Below the pieces are notes generated by a model. It saw only the letters and a list, made by a program, of their open reading frames with translations. It was not told the origin of the DNA and searched no databases. Positions 8,374-17,395 of a stretch of DNA of 48,952 nucleotides are shown here, one piece after another. Position numbers and translations under genes: made by a program. Origin of the DNA: Phycisphaerae bacterium (lineage in GTDB: Bacteria > Planctomycetota > Phycisphaerae > Tepidisphaerales > Tepidisphaeraceae); NCBI GenBank assembly GCA_025936175.1, contig JAICTV010000011.1, positions 1-48,952 on the forward strand. Direction: 5' to 3'. Position 1 is the first letter of the stretch. Each line of letters begins with the position of its first letter.

Positions 8374-8853
8374 TCAATCCTTCGGTTCCCGCGCCGCTTG
8401 CGGGACGTCAAGCTGGTCGCCCACCTTCAACCCCGCATCCGCCGCCGCGTCCTTGTTCAACTCGATCGCCCACTTCGCCTTGTAGTCGCTCGACGTGGTC
8501 GAGAGGTCGTACGGCTTCATCTGCTTGATCGAGACGACCTTCTGATCCGGCCCGACGAACACGATGTCGAGCGGGATGCGCGTGTTCTTCATGTAAAACT
8601 GCAGCACGATCGGTTCGCCGAAGACGAAGATCATGCCGTGATCGGCGGGCATCGAGTCGCGCCGCATCAGGCCGCGCTCGCGGTCTTCCTCGTTCGCGGC
8701 GATTTCAAGCGTGAAGGTTTTGCTTCCGAGTTTCATTGTCGTCGTCGGCAGCGTGCCGGCCGCCCCGGCCTGCTGCTGTTGCTGGCAGCCGACGAAAGCG
8801 GATGAGATCAGCAGCGCGAGCACGGCTGCGGCAATCGAACGGTTCAATCTCAT
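8374..8853 (-). CDS. DUF192-family lipoprotein
   Basis: 159 residues. A lipoprotein signal with lipobox FVGC (Cys23) is followed by a Gln-rich linker, then a DUF192 domain: ERGLMRRDSMPADHGMIFVF and the segment FYMKNTRIPLDIVFV, which are the family signatures. The family is a small periplasmic or surface domain of unclear biochemical role. The ATG at 8853 overlaps the stop of the upstream membrane-protein gene (ATGA), indicating translational coupling. Confidence 0.88.
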   Translation of the reverse strand: MRLNRSIAAAVLALLISSAFVGCQQQQQAGAAGTLPTTTMKLGSKTFTLEIAANEEDRERGLMRRDSMPADHGMIFVFGEPIVLQFYMKNTRIPLDIVFVGPDQKVVSIKQMKPYDLSTTSSDYKAKWAIELNKDAAADAGLKVGDQLDVPQAAREPKD

Positions 8854-9188
8854 GATTCTTTCTTCCGCTCCCGCAATCGGTTTCGCAGTTTCATCGTCAG
8901 CCGCAGGTCGATCAAGGCGAGAATCACCGACACGAGCAGCAGCAGGAGCACCGCCGCCCAATCCAGCAGGAATTCCGGCGAGTCTTCGCGGAAGTGAAAC
9001 GTGCCGAACGCGATGCCCAGCGCCATGAGCAGGATGACGATCGCGTTCACGCGTCGGAGAAGTCCGCGGCGGTGGTTGTCGCGCTGGTCTTCGATCCCCT
9101 CGAGCCGCTGCGACGCCCGCGAGTAGAAGAGGTAATACCAGCCGATGGCGGCGATGAGCAGCGAGAAGATGGCGGCCATCGGTCGCAT
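8850..9188 (-). CDS. Small membrane protein with three transmembrane helices
   Basis: 112 residues. Hydrophobic segments at about 4-22, 47-63 and 75-95, joined by a charged loop (QRLEGIEDQRDNHRRGLLRR) and closed by a basic tail. No recognised family. Its stop overlaps the start of the DUF192 lipoprotein gene by 4 bases, so the two are probably made together in the envelope. Confidence 0.7.
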   Translation of the reverse strand: MRPMAAIFSLLIAAIGWYYLFYSRASQRLEGIEDQRDNHRRGLLRRVNAIVILLMALGIAFGTFHFREDSPEFLLDWAAVLLLLLVSVILALIDLRLTMKLRNRLRERKKES

Positions 9189-9222
9189 GTGTGGCGTGAG
9201 GTTCGTCGGCGCACGCGGGATT

Positions 9223-9846
9223 TTAACGACTCGGCTTCACGCCCGCCTCTTCCAGCATCTGCCGGGCGAGACTCATCGGCAAGCCGACGATGTTCGTCTT
9301 GCTCCCGGCGATGCGGATGACGAAGGGATCGGGATCCTGGATCCCGTACCCGCCGGCCTTGCCTTCCCACTGCTTCGACGCGACGTACTGATCGATTTCC
9401 GCCGGGGTGAGCAAGCGCATGCGCACCGCCGACATCGAACGCGCGCTTTTGAAATGTCTCGTCGCCTGACAGGTCACGCACACGCCGGTGACGACGACGT
9501 GCGTTGTGCCCGAGAGCAGTTGCAGCATCTTTTTCGCCGCCGCGGCGTCGGCGGGCTTGCCGAGCATCATGTCGCCGAAAGAGACGACGGTGTCGGCGGC
9601 GAGGACGACATCATCGGGATGCCGCCCGGCGACGGCTTTCGCCTTTGCCTCGGCCAGATGCACGGCGACTTGCGGCGGCAGCATCGATGCGGGCGGTGAA
9701 GATTCGTCGATGTCGGCGACGTCGACCTCGAAGGAGTATCCCGCCTCGCGCAGCAACGCCTGCCGGCGCGGCGACGCGCTGGCGAGGACCAGCCGGCCCG
9801 CAGGTCCGGCCGCCGACGTCGTTGTCGTCGTGATGTTTGTCGTCAC
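9223..9846 (-). CDS. maf: Maf-family nucleoside triphosphate pyrophosphatase
   Basis: About 207 residues. The Maf signature LVLASASPRRQALL opens the domain, followed by ADIDES, the core LAADTVVSFGDMMLGKP and the segment GKAGGYGIQDP near the C-terminus. Maf proteins hydrolyse dTTP, UTP or modified nucleotides to the monophosphate, acting as housecleaning enzymes and influencing septation. The start is uncertain: GTG at 9846 is given. A TTG at 9879 overlapping the previous stop (TTGA) would add 11 residues. Neither has a strong ribosome binding site. Confidence 0.85.
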   Translation of the reverse strand: MTTNITTTTTSAAGPAGRLVLASASPRRQALLREAGYSFEVDVADIDESSPPASMLPPQVAVHLAEAKAKAVAGRHPDDVVLAADTVVSFGDMMLGKPADAAAAKKMLQLLSGTTHVVVTGVCVTCQATRHFKSARSMSAVRMRLLTPAEIDQYVASKQWEGKAGGYGIQDPDPFVIRIAGSKTNIVGLPMSLARQMLEEAGVKPSR

Positions 9847-9875
9847 GAAGCTGCCCAGTCCCCGCTTTTTTCGGG

Positions 9876-10280
9876 TCAAAACTTAACCGCGAAATCTCCC
9901 TCGCGCGGCTGGCGTCCGCCGGCGGGGGGACGATCGTAACGCACGTGAACCTGATCCGGCAACACGCGCACGACGACGCCGCTGTCCAGCACCTTCTGCC
10001 GCGCGTCGATGAACGTGACGAGCTGGTTCTCGGCAAAATCTTCCGGCTGCGTCTGGCCGATGGCGACGAGCCGATCCTGCGGCCGCGTGGCGATGACGAC
10101 GCCGACGCGACTCATCGGATAAGCGGCGCGGTACATCTTGGCGAACTGCTCGACATCGACCGCCTGGGCGGCGGTCTGCGGAACGTCGCGCGGCGGCTTC
10201 TGCGTCGAACAGCCACAGAGCGCGACGAACATCAGCAATGTCGCAGAAGCGAGCGAAGTCGAGACGGGTGTGCTGCGCAT
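9876..10280 (-). CDS. Uncharacterised lipoprotein
   Basis: 134 residues starting at ATG 10280. A signal sequence ends in a lipobox-like LCGC (Cys24). The mature part is a single soluble domain with no motif I recognise (VGVVIATRPQDRLVAIG, VVVRVLPDQVHVRYD). It is encoded just upstream of maf on the minus strand and may share its mRNA. A longer start at 10316 would spoil the signal peptide. Confidence 0.7.
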   Translation of the reverse strand: MRSTPVSTSLASATLLMFVALCGCSTQKPPRDVPQTAAQAVDVEQFAKMYRAAYPMSRVGVVIATRPQDRLVAIGQTQPEDFAENQLVTFIDARQKVLDSGVVVRVLPDQVHVRYDRPPAGGRQPREGDFAVKF

Positions 10281-10343
10281 CGCGTCATCTAAACGCGCTG
10301 ACCGCATCGGGTGCAACTGTTCCGCTGCGCAGCGACAACAGAA

Positions 10344-11777
10344 TTATCTCACCGGCTGCGTTGGCGCCGGCCGCGTCGTCGCGATGCCATTGAGCTCGTC
10401 CGAGATTTCCTGCAGCGGCCCGCGGAACCGCTGCCGCACCAGCAGGTCCGCCGCCTGGTAGAGGTGATAAGCCTCCGTCGGGTCGATGTTGAAGTAGGTG
10501 TTGATGTTGTTGACGCTCTCCGTGAAGCTCGTGAACGGAAGGTCGGACAGGTCCTGCACGCGCGAGAGCGCCAGGTGCAGGACGTACACCGGCCGTCCGT
10601 CGATGTTCTCGATGCGGACGTAGCCGTTGTTCATCAGTTCATCCCGTTCGCGACGCAGGGTGACGGCGGGCACGCGATCGGGCGCGGAATCGAGGATGAT
10701 CTCCGCCAGCGTCGCCGAGCTGGCGCGATTGAGCAGCACGGTGCTCGTCACGCCGGCGCCGAACTCCAGGGTCTCCAGCAGACTGGTGTCGCCGCGGCTG
10801 GAGAGCTTCGCGTCGTAATTGGTCTTGGCGTCAATGACGATGAAGATCGCGCCCTTGGGATACGCCTCGCCCTTGCTGCCGCGGAGCTGCGCGCGATAGG
10901 TCTCGACGAGCGTCTTCACGCCGAGGTTATCAACCACGCCGCCGTCGATCAGATGGCGGTATTCCTTGAACGTCGTGCTGAAGTCGCGCAGCGTCACCTG
11001 GTGCAGCAGGACGGGAACGGCGGAGCTGGCGGCGACGGCGTGGGCGAGCGGGTACTTCGCCAGGTCGGTGTTGATCTGATCGAACGTCTCGTTGCAGAAG
11101 AGAAACGCCTTGCCCGATTGCAAGTCGGTCGAGTTGATGATCAGCCGCGGACGGTCGGCGCGCAGGTCGCCGAAGGTGAGCGCTTTGCCGCCGCGCGAGA
11201 AAAGCGTCTTCTCGAAACTGTCGGCGAGGACGTCGCTGCGGTCCCAGTCGGTGGCGAGCATCCAGAGAAGGTTCCACGGGATCAGCGTCTGCACGATCAG
11301 GTCCGTCGCAAAGGAGTGCGTTAACTTCTTCTGCACGTCGGCGGGATTCCACTCCTCGTCCTTCGCGACGCAATAGTAAGCCGCGGCGAGCGATCCGCCG
11401 CTGACGGATGAGATGTAGTCGGCGCGCTGGAGCAGCCCGAGGCGTTGCAGTTGGAACATGCATCCCGCGGCGAAGTTGGCGGAGCGCGACCCGCCGCCGC
11501 TGACCGCCACCCCGACGAAAAAGCCGTCGTGGTTCTCATCCGGCTGCGCGTTGGTCATCGCGGTGGCGGGGCCGCTCGCCGGGCGGATGCGCGTGTCCCG
11601 CAGTTTATCGGTATTGATCAAGACCGGCGTGATGTCGGCGCCGAGCGCCGCCCGCGTGTCGTTCGCCCGTCGCCCTTCGAGCAAGAGATCAGGCGCGTTG
11701 AGCGGCTGATTGACATAGGTGCACCCGCCCGCAACTGCTGCGGCGGCGAGGAGAAAGGGAAGGATCGTCCGTGACAC
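10344..11777 (-). CDS. Patatin-like phospholipase lipoprotein
   Basis: About 477 residues. A short lipoprotein signal (MSRTILPFLLAAAAVAGGC, Cys19) anchors it to a membrane. The patatin domain shows the oxyanion-hole GGG (94-96, in AVSGGGSRS), the nucleophile elbow SVSGGS (Ser126; a Ser replaces the usual first Gly) and the dyad Asp in DGGVVDN. Patatin enzymes are serine acyl hydrolases of membrane lipids. GTG at 11777 gives a compact signal peptide; GTG at 11804, with GGAG just before it, is an alternative. It is divergent from the Cys-rich gene at 11971. Confidence 0.85.
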   Translation of the reverse strand: MSRTILPFLLAAAAVAGGCTYVNQPLNAPDLLLEGRRANDTRAALGADITPVLINTDKLRDTRIRPASGPATAMTNAQPDENHDGFFVGVAVSGGGSRSANFAAGCMFQLQRLGLLQRADYISSVSGGSLAAAYYCVAKDEEWNPADVQKKLTHSFATDLIVQTLIPWNLLWMLATDWDRSDVLADSFEKTLFSRGGKALTFGDLRADRPRLIINSTDLQSGKAFLFCNETFDQINTDLAKYPLAHAVAASSAVPVLLHQVTLRDFSTTFKEYRHLIDGGVVDNLGVKTLVETYRAQLRGSKGEAYPKGAIFIVIDAKTNYDAKLSSRGDTSLLETLEFGAGVTSTVLLNRASSATLAEIILDSAPDRVPAVTLRRERDELMNNGYVRIENIDGRPVYVLHLALSRVQDLSDLPFTSFTESVNNINTYFNIDPTEAYHLYQAADLLVRQRFRGPLQEISDELNGIATTRPAPTQPVR

Positions 11778-11970
11778 GGGTTGCAGATGGTAGTTTATCC
11801 CCACTAACTCCGCACGAGCGCCAACGGCGGGCTGTAGAAATCCCGCCCGTCGCCGTTGAGATTCAGTTGAAACCTGACGATAAAAAGATACAGTCGTCTT
11901 GTGATCGGTGGCGGAGAGGCCGCGTCGATTGAGGATTGACCGGGCGGACGCTCGAAAGTGCAGGTGACTT

Positions 11971-12324
11971 ATGCAGCACGTATCGAGTCCGGAGCTCATG
12001 CGGCGGGCGGTGCGGTGTCAGGTCTGCGCGCATTGCCATCGGCGGCCCAAAGGATCGGAATCGCTCGGGCCGAAGGTCCCCCGCGCCTGCGAGCCGGCGT
12101 GTGCGATTTTCCTGCATCTTCCTGAATTGGAAGCGATCGCAGCGAAGCACGCGAACGAACCCGGGGCATACGAGAAAGCGATCTGCGACGGCATCTGCCC
12201 GGCGTGCAAGCTGACGCCCAGCGCCGGCGATTTCTGTGCCGATCAGATGGCGCGAACGTGCCCGCTGGCGGCATACGGCAAACAGGTGATCGAGCTGATC
12301 GAGGGACTTCAGGCCCTCCGCTAG
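11971..12324 (+). CDS. Cys-rich protein, candidate metal or Fe-S binder
   Basis: 117 residues with ten cysteines: C16-x2-C19-x2-C22, C40-x3-C44, C72-x3-C76-x2-C79, C89 and C97. The spacing (CQVCAHC; CDGICPAC) suggests two metal or iron-sulfur sites. No signal peptide or membrane segment, so it is cytosolic. The ATG at 11971 has AGGTG five bases upstream. It lies about 100 bases before an Rrf2 regulator that itself has three Fe-S-type cysteines, on the same strand. I do not recognise a named family. Confidence 0.7.
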   Translation: MQHVSSPELMRRAVRCQVCAHCHRRPKGSESLGPKVPRACEPACAIFLHLPELEAIAAKHANEPGAYEKAICDGICPACKLTPSAGDFCADQMARTCPLAAYGKQVIELIEGLQALR

Positions 12325-12427
12325 GTGAGCGCACTTCCCGCCGATAAAAGGTTCCGGTAATCCACCGGGCTCACGTGACCCGTGCGCCATCGGACGTTAA
12401 ACTCCGAATGACAGGAGAAGCACCGAG

Positions 12428-12907
12428 ATGATTTTTTCCAACGCAACGGAGTACGCGATTCGCGGGTTGAGCGAACTGGCCGGACGGGGCGTCAACGGCC
12501 CGGTCATGCTCGACGAGCTTGTCGCGGGCACCGATCTGCCCCGCGATTTTCTTGCCAAGATCTTCCAGAAGCTCGTCCGCGCGGGGATCCTGAAAAGCGC
12601 CAAGGGCCGCGGCGGCGGCTTCACGCTCGCCAAGCCGCAGCACGACGTCACGCTGATCGACATCGTCGAGGCGATCGAAGGTCCGCAACTGCTGGATGCG
12701 TGCGTCGTCGGACTGGAGAAGTGCAACGACACCATGCCCTGCGCGCAGCACGATTTGTATAAGCCGATCCGCCAGCGGCTCAAAGACTATCTGCGGACGA
12801 CCACGCTGGCCGACCTGGCGGCTTCTTTGCGGTCAAAACAGGCGTGGCGAAAAATGCACGAGGACATCATCGTAGATACTCCGGCAGGTTCGTCGAACAA
12901 TAAGTGA
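12428..12907 (+). CDS. Rrf2-family transcriptional regulator
   Basis: 159 residues. The N-terminal winged helix-turn-helix (FSNATEYAIRGLSELA ... DLPRDFLAKIFQKLV ... GRGGGFTLAKP) is the Rrf2 signature. Three cysteines, C92, C99 and C105, sit where IscR and NsrR bind an iron-sulfur cluster. The family senses Fe-S status, NO or redox state, or cysteine supply. A strong AGGAG precedes the ATG by 9 bases. Neighbours are the Cys-rich protein upstream and pckG downstream; the regulated genes cannot be told from the sequence. Confidence 0.9.
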   Translation: MIFSNATEYAIRGLSELAGRGVNGPVMLDELVAGTDLPRDFLAKIFQKLVRAGILKSAKGRGGGFTLAKPQHDVTLIDIVEAIEGPQLLDACVVGLEKCNDTMPCAQHDLYKPIRQRLKDYLRTTTLADLAASLRSKQAWRKMHEDIIVDTPAGSSNNK

Positions 12908-13045
12908 AGAACGTGTTGCCTCATTCTCGTCGCTTTGGCGTCTCGCCCGAGCGTTCGAGCGGGGCGATCTTCGATCTAAGATGCGGCTCATGCCGCCGAT
13001 GCTCGGGCCCGACACCCGAGCCGCGGTGAATGAAGGACGTGTGAG

Positions 13046-14848
13046 ATGACGACTGCGGTTTCCGATCGCGCTTCCGCCAGGCAAGGCGCCGTTCCCGCGC
13101 AGGTCAACGAGCACGTGCGCAAGTGGGTTGACGAGTGCATCCAACTGTGCCAGCCCGACCGAGTCGTCTGGTGCGACGGCGGCAAGGCCGAAACGGATCG
13201 CTTCTACGAGCAGGCCGTCGCCGAGGGCGTGCTGGTCAAGCTCAATCAGCAGAAGCTGCCCGGCTGTTATCTGCACCGCTCGAATCAGAACGACGTCGCG
13301 CGCAGCGAGCACCTCACTTTCATCTGCACGCCGTCGCAGGACATGGTCGGCCCGACCAACAACTGGATGGAGCCCAAGGCGGCGTACGCGAAGCTCAAGA
13401 CGCTCTTCGACGGCTGCATGAAGGGCCGCACGATGTACGTCGTGCCGTTCGTGATGGGCCCCATCGGTTCGCCGCTGGCAAAGGTGGGCGTGGAGATCAC
13501 CGACTCGCTCTACGTCGTGCTGAACATGGGGATCATGACCCGCATGGGCGAGGTCGCGTGGAAGCAGCTCGGCGACGATGACGATTTCACCCGCTGCCTG
13601 CACAGCGTCGGCGACGTGAATCCCGACCGGCGCTACATCTGCCACTTCCCGCTGGACAACACGATCTGGAGCTTCGGCTCGGGCTACGGCGGGAACGCGC
13701 TGCTGGGCAAGAAGTGTCTCGCCCTGCGCATCGCATCCTGGCTTGGCAAGCAGCAGAATTGGATGGCCGAGCACATGCTGCTGATGGGCGCGCAGAAGCC
13801 GGATGGCGAGAAGACCTACGTCGCCGCCGCCTTCCCCAGCGCCTGCGGCAAGACCAACTTCGCCATGCTCATCCCGCCGAAGAAATACCAGCAGGACGGC
13901 TGGAAGATCACGACCGTCGGCGACGACATCGCGTGGATCTGGGTGAACGAAGACGGTCTCGTCCGCGCGATCAATCCCGAGGCCGGCTATTTCGGCGTCG
14001 TGCCGGGCACGAACTACGAATCCAATCCCAACGCCATGGAGTGCATGAAGCGCAACACGATCTACACGAACGTGGCGCTGCTCCCGGATGGCGACCTCTG
14101 GTGGGAAGGCAAGACCAAGGAGCCGCCCAAAGAAGCCATCGACTGGACCGGACAACCCTGGACGCCCGATTGCGGCCGCAAGTCATCGCACCCCAACAGC
14201 CGCTTCACCGCGCCGGCGATCAACAATCCGGTGCTGGATCCGGCGTGGGATGATCCCAGGGGCGTGCCCGTGCAGGCGATCATCTTCGGCGGACGCCGAT
14301 CGAAGACGATCCCGCTGGTCTTCCAGGCGTTCAACTGGGTACACGGCGTGTATCTCGGCGCGACGCTCGGCTCGGAGACCACCGCCGCCGCCAGCGGCGC
14401 GGTCGGCGTCGTCCGCCGTGATCCGATGGCCATGCTCCCGTTCATCGGCTACAACATCCGCGATTATCTCGTTCACTGGTTCCGGATGCGCAAGCTGATG
14501 AACGACTGCCCGCGCATTTTCCACGTCAACTGGTTCCGCAAGGACGACAAGGGCCGCTTCCTGTGGCCCGGCTTCGGCGAAAACATGCGCGTGCTCGAGT
14601 GGATCATCGAGCGCGCCCACGGCCGCGCGTACGCCAAGGAAACGGTGCTCGGCTGGATGCCGCGCCCGCAGGACATCCACCTCGACGGGCTGAGCATCGG
14701 CGCCAAGGACTTCGAATCGATCCAGTCGGTGGATGTCGAGGAGTTCAAGGCCGAGATCCTCAGCCAGGAAGAACTGTTCCTCAAGCTCGCCGGCGACCTG
14801 CCGAAGGAAATGGTCTTCCAGCGCGAAATCCTGATCGCGCGCTTGTAA
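13046..14848 (+). CDS. pckG: Phosphoenolpyruvate carboxykinase (GTP)
   Basis: 600 residues, the normal length of the GTP-dependent class. The kinase-1 P-loop is FPSACGKTN (263-271) with the hyper-reactive Cys267 of this class. The metal/substrate region VGDDIAWIW and the guanine-site segment near PFIGYN are also present. The enzyme makes PEP from oxaloacetate and GTP, the first committed gluconeogenic step. The ATG at 13046 follows a GAAGGA sequence. A glycosyltransferase gene follows 33 bases later. Confidence 0.96.
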   Translation: MTTAVSDRASARQGAVPAQVNEHVRKWVDECIQLCQPDRVVWCDGGKAETDRFYEQAVAEGVLVKLNQQKLPGCYLHRSNQNDVARSEHLTFICTPSQDMVGPTNNWMEPKAAYAKLKTLFDGCMKGRTMYVVPFVMGPIGSPLAKVGVEITDSLYVVLNMGIMTRMGEVAWKQLGDDDDFTRCLHSVGDVNPDRRYICHFPLDNTIWSFGSGYGGNALLGKKCLALRIASWLGKQQNWMAEHMLLMGAQKPDGEKTYVAAAFPSACGKTNFAMLIPPKKYQQDGWKITTVGDDIAWIWVNEDGLVRAINPEAGYFGVVPGTNYESNPNAMECMKRNTIYTNVALLPDGDLWWEGKTKEPPKEAIDWTGQPWTPDCGRKSSHPNSRFTAPAINNPVLDPAWDDPRGVPVQAIIFGGRRSKTIPLVFQAFNWVHGVYLGATLGSETTAAASGAVGVVRRDPMAMLPFIGYNIRDYLVHWFRMRKLMNDCPRIFHVNWFRKDDKGRFLWPGFGENMRVLEWIIERAHGRAYAKETVLGWMPRPQDIHLDGLSIGAKDFESIQSVDVEEFKAEILSQEELFLKLAGDLPKEMVFQREILIARL

Positions 14849-14881
14849 TCTGCGGTCCGAGATCTCAAATTTTCCTTTCGG

Positions 14882-16027
14882 ATGATCTACCTGAATCTGC
14901 CGGTCGGCGTTGCGCACGGCTGGGGCGTGTGCGGAAAAATGATCGCGCGCGAGATGAGCAAGCTCGCGCCGACACTGCTGTTGACCGGCGCGTTCAACGC
15001 CGGGACGGTCGGCGACGAGCTGGATTATTTCGCGTTGCGCAGGCTGCTGCCCAGCGACGAAGAAGCGCGCGCGATGGCGCAATCATCGCGCCTCGACGGG
15101 CCGCTGCTGCAACTGGCGAGCAAGCAGCTCGAGCCGATGCACGCGATCGTCCGCGGCTCGCCCACGCTGGGATACTGCTTCTTCGAGGACACCGAGCTGC
15201 TGCCCGCACACCTGGAGAACGCCAGGCACTTCGACCGCCTGAGCACGGGATCGTCGTGGTGCAGCGAGATTCTCCGCCGGCACGGACTTTCGAACGTCGA
15301 GACGGTGCTGCAGGGGTTGGATACGAGCGTCTTCTTCCCGTCCGACCGTCCGCGCGCGTTCGTTCCCGATCATTTCGTGGTCTTCTCCGGCGGAAAGTTT
15401 GAATTCCGCAAGGGGCAGGATCTGGTCATCCGCGCGTTCAAGGTGCTGCAGGACCGGCACGATGATGCGCTGCTGGTCGCCGGCTGGTTCAACGCGTGGG
15501 ACTTCAGCTTCGCCTCGATGAAGCAGTCGCAGCACATCCGCTTCGAGCCGCGCTCGAAGGAAAGGCTCAGCGCGCTGGCCGAGGTGCTGGTCGACAACGG
15601 CGTGGATTTATCGCGTGTCGTGCTGCTCGGCCCGCGATTGCAGTTGACGATGCCGGACGCGTATCGCAACAGCGATGTCGGCGTCTTCCCGAACCGGGCC
15701 GAGGGCGGGACGAACCTGATGCTGATGGAGTACATGGCGTGCGGCAAGCCGGTCATCGCCACCGCGTCGACCGGCCACGCCGACGTCGTCACGCACGACG
15801 TCGCGCGGATCATCGAAACGCACGGCGAAATCACCAGCAGCAGCGACGGCGAATCGGTCGCCCGCTGGCCGGAGCCGATCCTGGAGCAGACCATCGAGCA
15901 TCTCGAGTGGGCATATCAGAATCGCGACGCGCTCAAGCCGCTCGGCGCCGCGGCGGCGGAGCGGATGAAGACCTTCACGTGGTCAGAGACGGCGCGGCGA
16001 TTCCACCGATTGCTGACCGCTTCCTGA
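14882..16027 (+). CDS. GT4-like glycosyltransferase
   Basis: 381 residues, GT-B fold expected. The C-terminal half has the family features: VFSGGKFEFRKGQDLVIRAF opens the nucleotide-sugar domain, and the donor-binding E-x7-E motif is seen in NRAEGGTNLMLMEYMACGKP followed by VIATASTGHADVV. No signal peptide or membrane helix. Typical roles are sugar transfer in polysaccharide, glycolipid or compatible-solute synthesis; no partner genes here indicate which. The start has no strong Shine-Dalgarno. Confidence 0.8.
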   Translation: MIYLNLPVGVAHGWGVCGKMIAREMSKLAPTLLLTGAFNAGTVGDELDYFALRRLLPSDEEARAMAQSSRLDGPLLQLASKQLEPMHAIVRGSPTLGYCFFEDTELLPAHLENARHFDRLSTGSSWCSEILRRHGLSNVETVLQGLDTSVFFPSDRPRAFVPDHFVVFSGGKFEFRKGQDLVIRAFKVLQDRHDDALLVAGWFNAWDFSFASMKQSQHIRFEPRSKERLSALAEVLVDNGVDLSRVVLLGPRLQLTMPDAYRNSDVGVFPNRAEGGTNLMLMEYMACGKPVIATASTGHADVVTHDVARIIETHGEITSSSDGESVARWPEPILEQTIEHLEWAYQNRDALKPLGAAAAERMKTFTWSETARRFHRLLTAS

Positions 16028-16141
16028 TCCGCGCCCGGCCGCCCGCCCGCGCCGCGGTGGAACAGCGCATCAAGCGGTACATCACCGCGCGGCGAGCGCG
16101 GTCATCACCGGCAACGCGATGCCGATCGGCGCGGCGCGGCC

Positions 16142-16180
16142 AAAAAAGACGGCCGGCGGTCGCTTTCGCGAACGCCGGCC
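16142..16180 (-). terminator. Rho-independent terminator of the small lipoprotein gene
   Basis: Hairpin of 16151-16180 (GGCCGGCG paired with CGCCGGCC, plus an inner CGC/GCG) followed on the minus strand by a T-run (16147-16142), about 20 bases after the stop at 16203. Confidence 0.8.
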
Positions 16181-16202
16181 GCGCGCTCTGTCGTGGGACG
16201 AG

Positions 16203-16394
16203 CTACTTCGCCTTGCTCGCATCGCAGGCGGCGCACTTCTGGCTGCTCTTGTCGCAGGCGGCGCCATTCGACATCGACATCTTCTTCGTGTCGCTCATGC
16301 TGCCGCTGCTGTTGTTCATGTCGTCCTTGTCGTGATGACAGCCGACAATCAACATGGCGGCGCCGAGCGCCAACACACTCGTCCACTTGCTCAT
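16203..16394 (-). CDS. Tiny Met/His/Cys-rich lipoprotein
   Basis: 63 residues. A lipoprotein signal ends with IVGC (Cys19). The mature 45 residues start with HHDKDDMNN and carry several Met residues and a C-x6-C-x2-C group near the C-terminus. This composition suggests metal binding, but that is inference. The ATG at 16394 has GAAGGAG eight bases upstream, and a good terminator follows, so it is a stand-alone gene. No family recognised. Confidence 0.75.
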   Translation of the reverse strand: MSKWTSVLALGAAMLIVGCHHDKDDMNNSSGSMSDTKKMSMSNGAACDKSSQKCAACDASKAK

Positions 16395-16561
16395 GATGCG
16401 TTCTCCTTCGCCCGAACGAGATCGGGGATGTGGCCTTCGGCCCGACCGCTACCAGCCGCCCGCGGCGGCTCCATTCACTTGGCGTAGCGTAGCAAATGGC
16501 GCTATGCGAGCACAAACAATCAATCTTCGCTGCACCAAGGCTCGCCCCCTCGACGGCAAGC

Positions 16562-16700
16562 GGCTAAAGCGGTGCGTGCTCGGGTGTAGCGCGCGGGACC
16601 ACACTTACGTCATGCTGAGGCACTCCGAAGCATCTGCGTTCCACGGCGAGCCGCTTCCGGATCGCGGCCAGATCCTTCGTGGAGTACCGCTCAGGATGAC
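16562..16700. repeat. REP-like palindrome, copy 5, with conserved flank
   Basis: The palindrome is 16608-16700 (GTCATGCTGAGG left, CCGCTCAGGATGAC right). The flank 16562-16607 matches that of copy 3. It occupies much of the 340-base stretch between the lipoprotein and the next minus-strand gene; 16395-16561 otherwise holds only the lipoprotein's ribosome binding site and nothing else I can name. Confidence 0.88.
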
Positions 16701-16734
16701 GGCTCACCGACGCTGCATGCGAACGCGCGCCGCG

Positions 16735-17238
16735 CTAGTTTGCGCGGGAAGCGGTGATGGTGATGTGATCGAGTTCGCGCGCGCGGCGAACGTGCCGAGC
16801 AACAGCGCGATCGTGCAGGAGCATCGGCGGAAGGTGATGGCCTGTTTCTGCCCCGCGCCGCGGGACGATGCCATCGCCACGGCACTTCCACAGCCCGTAC
16901 GCGCCGACGATCGTGCCCGCCGGCACCACCACGAGCAACGCGCCGTTCAACATCGCCGCCGCCCGCACTCCCGCGAGCGGCCGGAATCGCCGCAGGTAAA
17001 GGGTGGTGACGATCGCAATCAGATATCCACCGCACAAGCCGATCATGCAGCAGTGAAGCCAGGGCGGCAGGTTCTGCGGGCTTTGCATGAGTCGCGCGAG
17101 CATCCCGATGGTCCACGCGGCTGCGCCCGCGAGCAGGAATAGCAGCATGCCGTAGACGCGATCGTGAGCAGACGCCGCACCGAATCGAATGCCGGTCGAT
17201 GACGGCGGCGGTGAGATTGGGAATGCGTTTCGAATCAT
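16735..17238 (-). CDS. Uncharacterised membrane protein with three helices
   Basis: 167 residues. Hydrophobic segments at about 30-46, 62-80 and 92-112 (MLLFLLAGAAAWTIGMLARL; MIGLCGGYLIAIVTTLYL; MLNGALLVVVPAGTIVGAYG) are followed by a soluble basic tail rich in His and Arg. No family recognised. The C-terminal 45 residues look unlike normal protein and could result from a frameshift after GLWKCRGDG. A REP-like element lies 35 bases past the stop. Confidence 0.55.
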   Translation of the reverse strand: MIRNAFPISPPPSSTGIRFGAASAHDRVYGMLLFLLAGAAAWTIGMLARLMQSPQNLPPWLHCCMIGLCGGYLIAIVTTLYLRRFRPLAGVRAAAMLNGALLVVVPAGTIVGAYGLWKCRGDGIVPRRGAETGHHLPPMLLHDRAVARHVRRARELDHITITASRAN

Positions 17239-17352
17239 CGCTGTGTTTCTCGTCCCTCCCGGGTCTTCGCTAATAAATGTCAGCCAGACGCAAAACAGGA
17301 CGCGCGAAAATCTGCGGCACGCGCCGGCGGGGGTGCATTCTTACCAGGTCCG

Positions 17353-17366
17353 GGGGCTTAAGCCCC
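17353..17366. repeat. Short perfect palindrome GGGGCTTAAGCCCC
   Basis: A 14-base perfect palindrome, extended with flanking CGG/CGG, lies 30 bases past the stop of the prepilin-like gene. It looks like another intergenic palindrome family, with one copy here. Confidence 0.6.
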
Positions 17367-17395
17367 GGCTGGCCGTAGAGGGCGCTCGACAGGAG

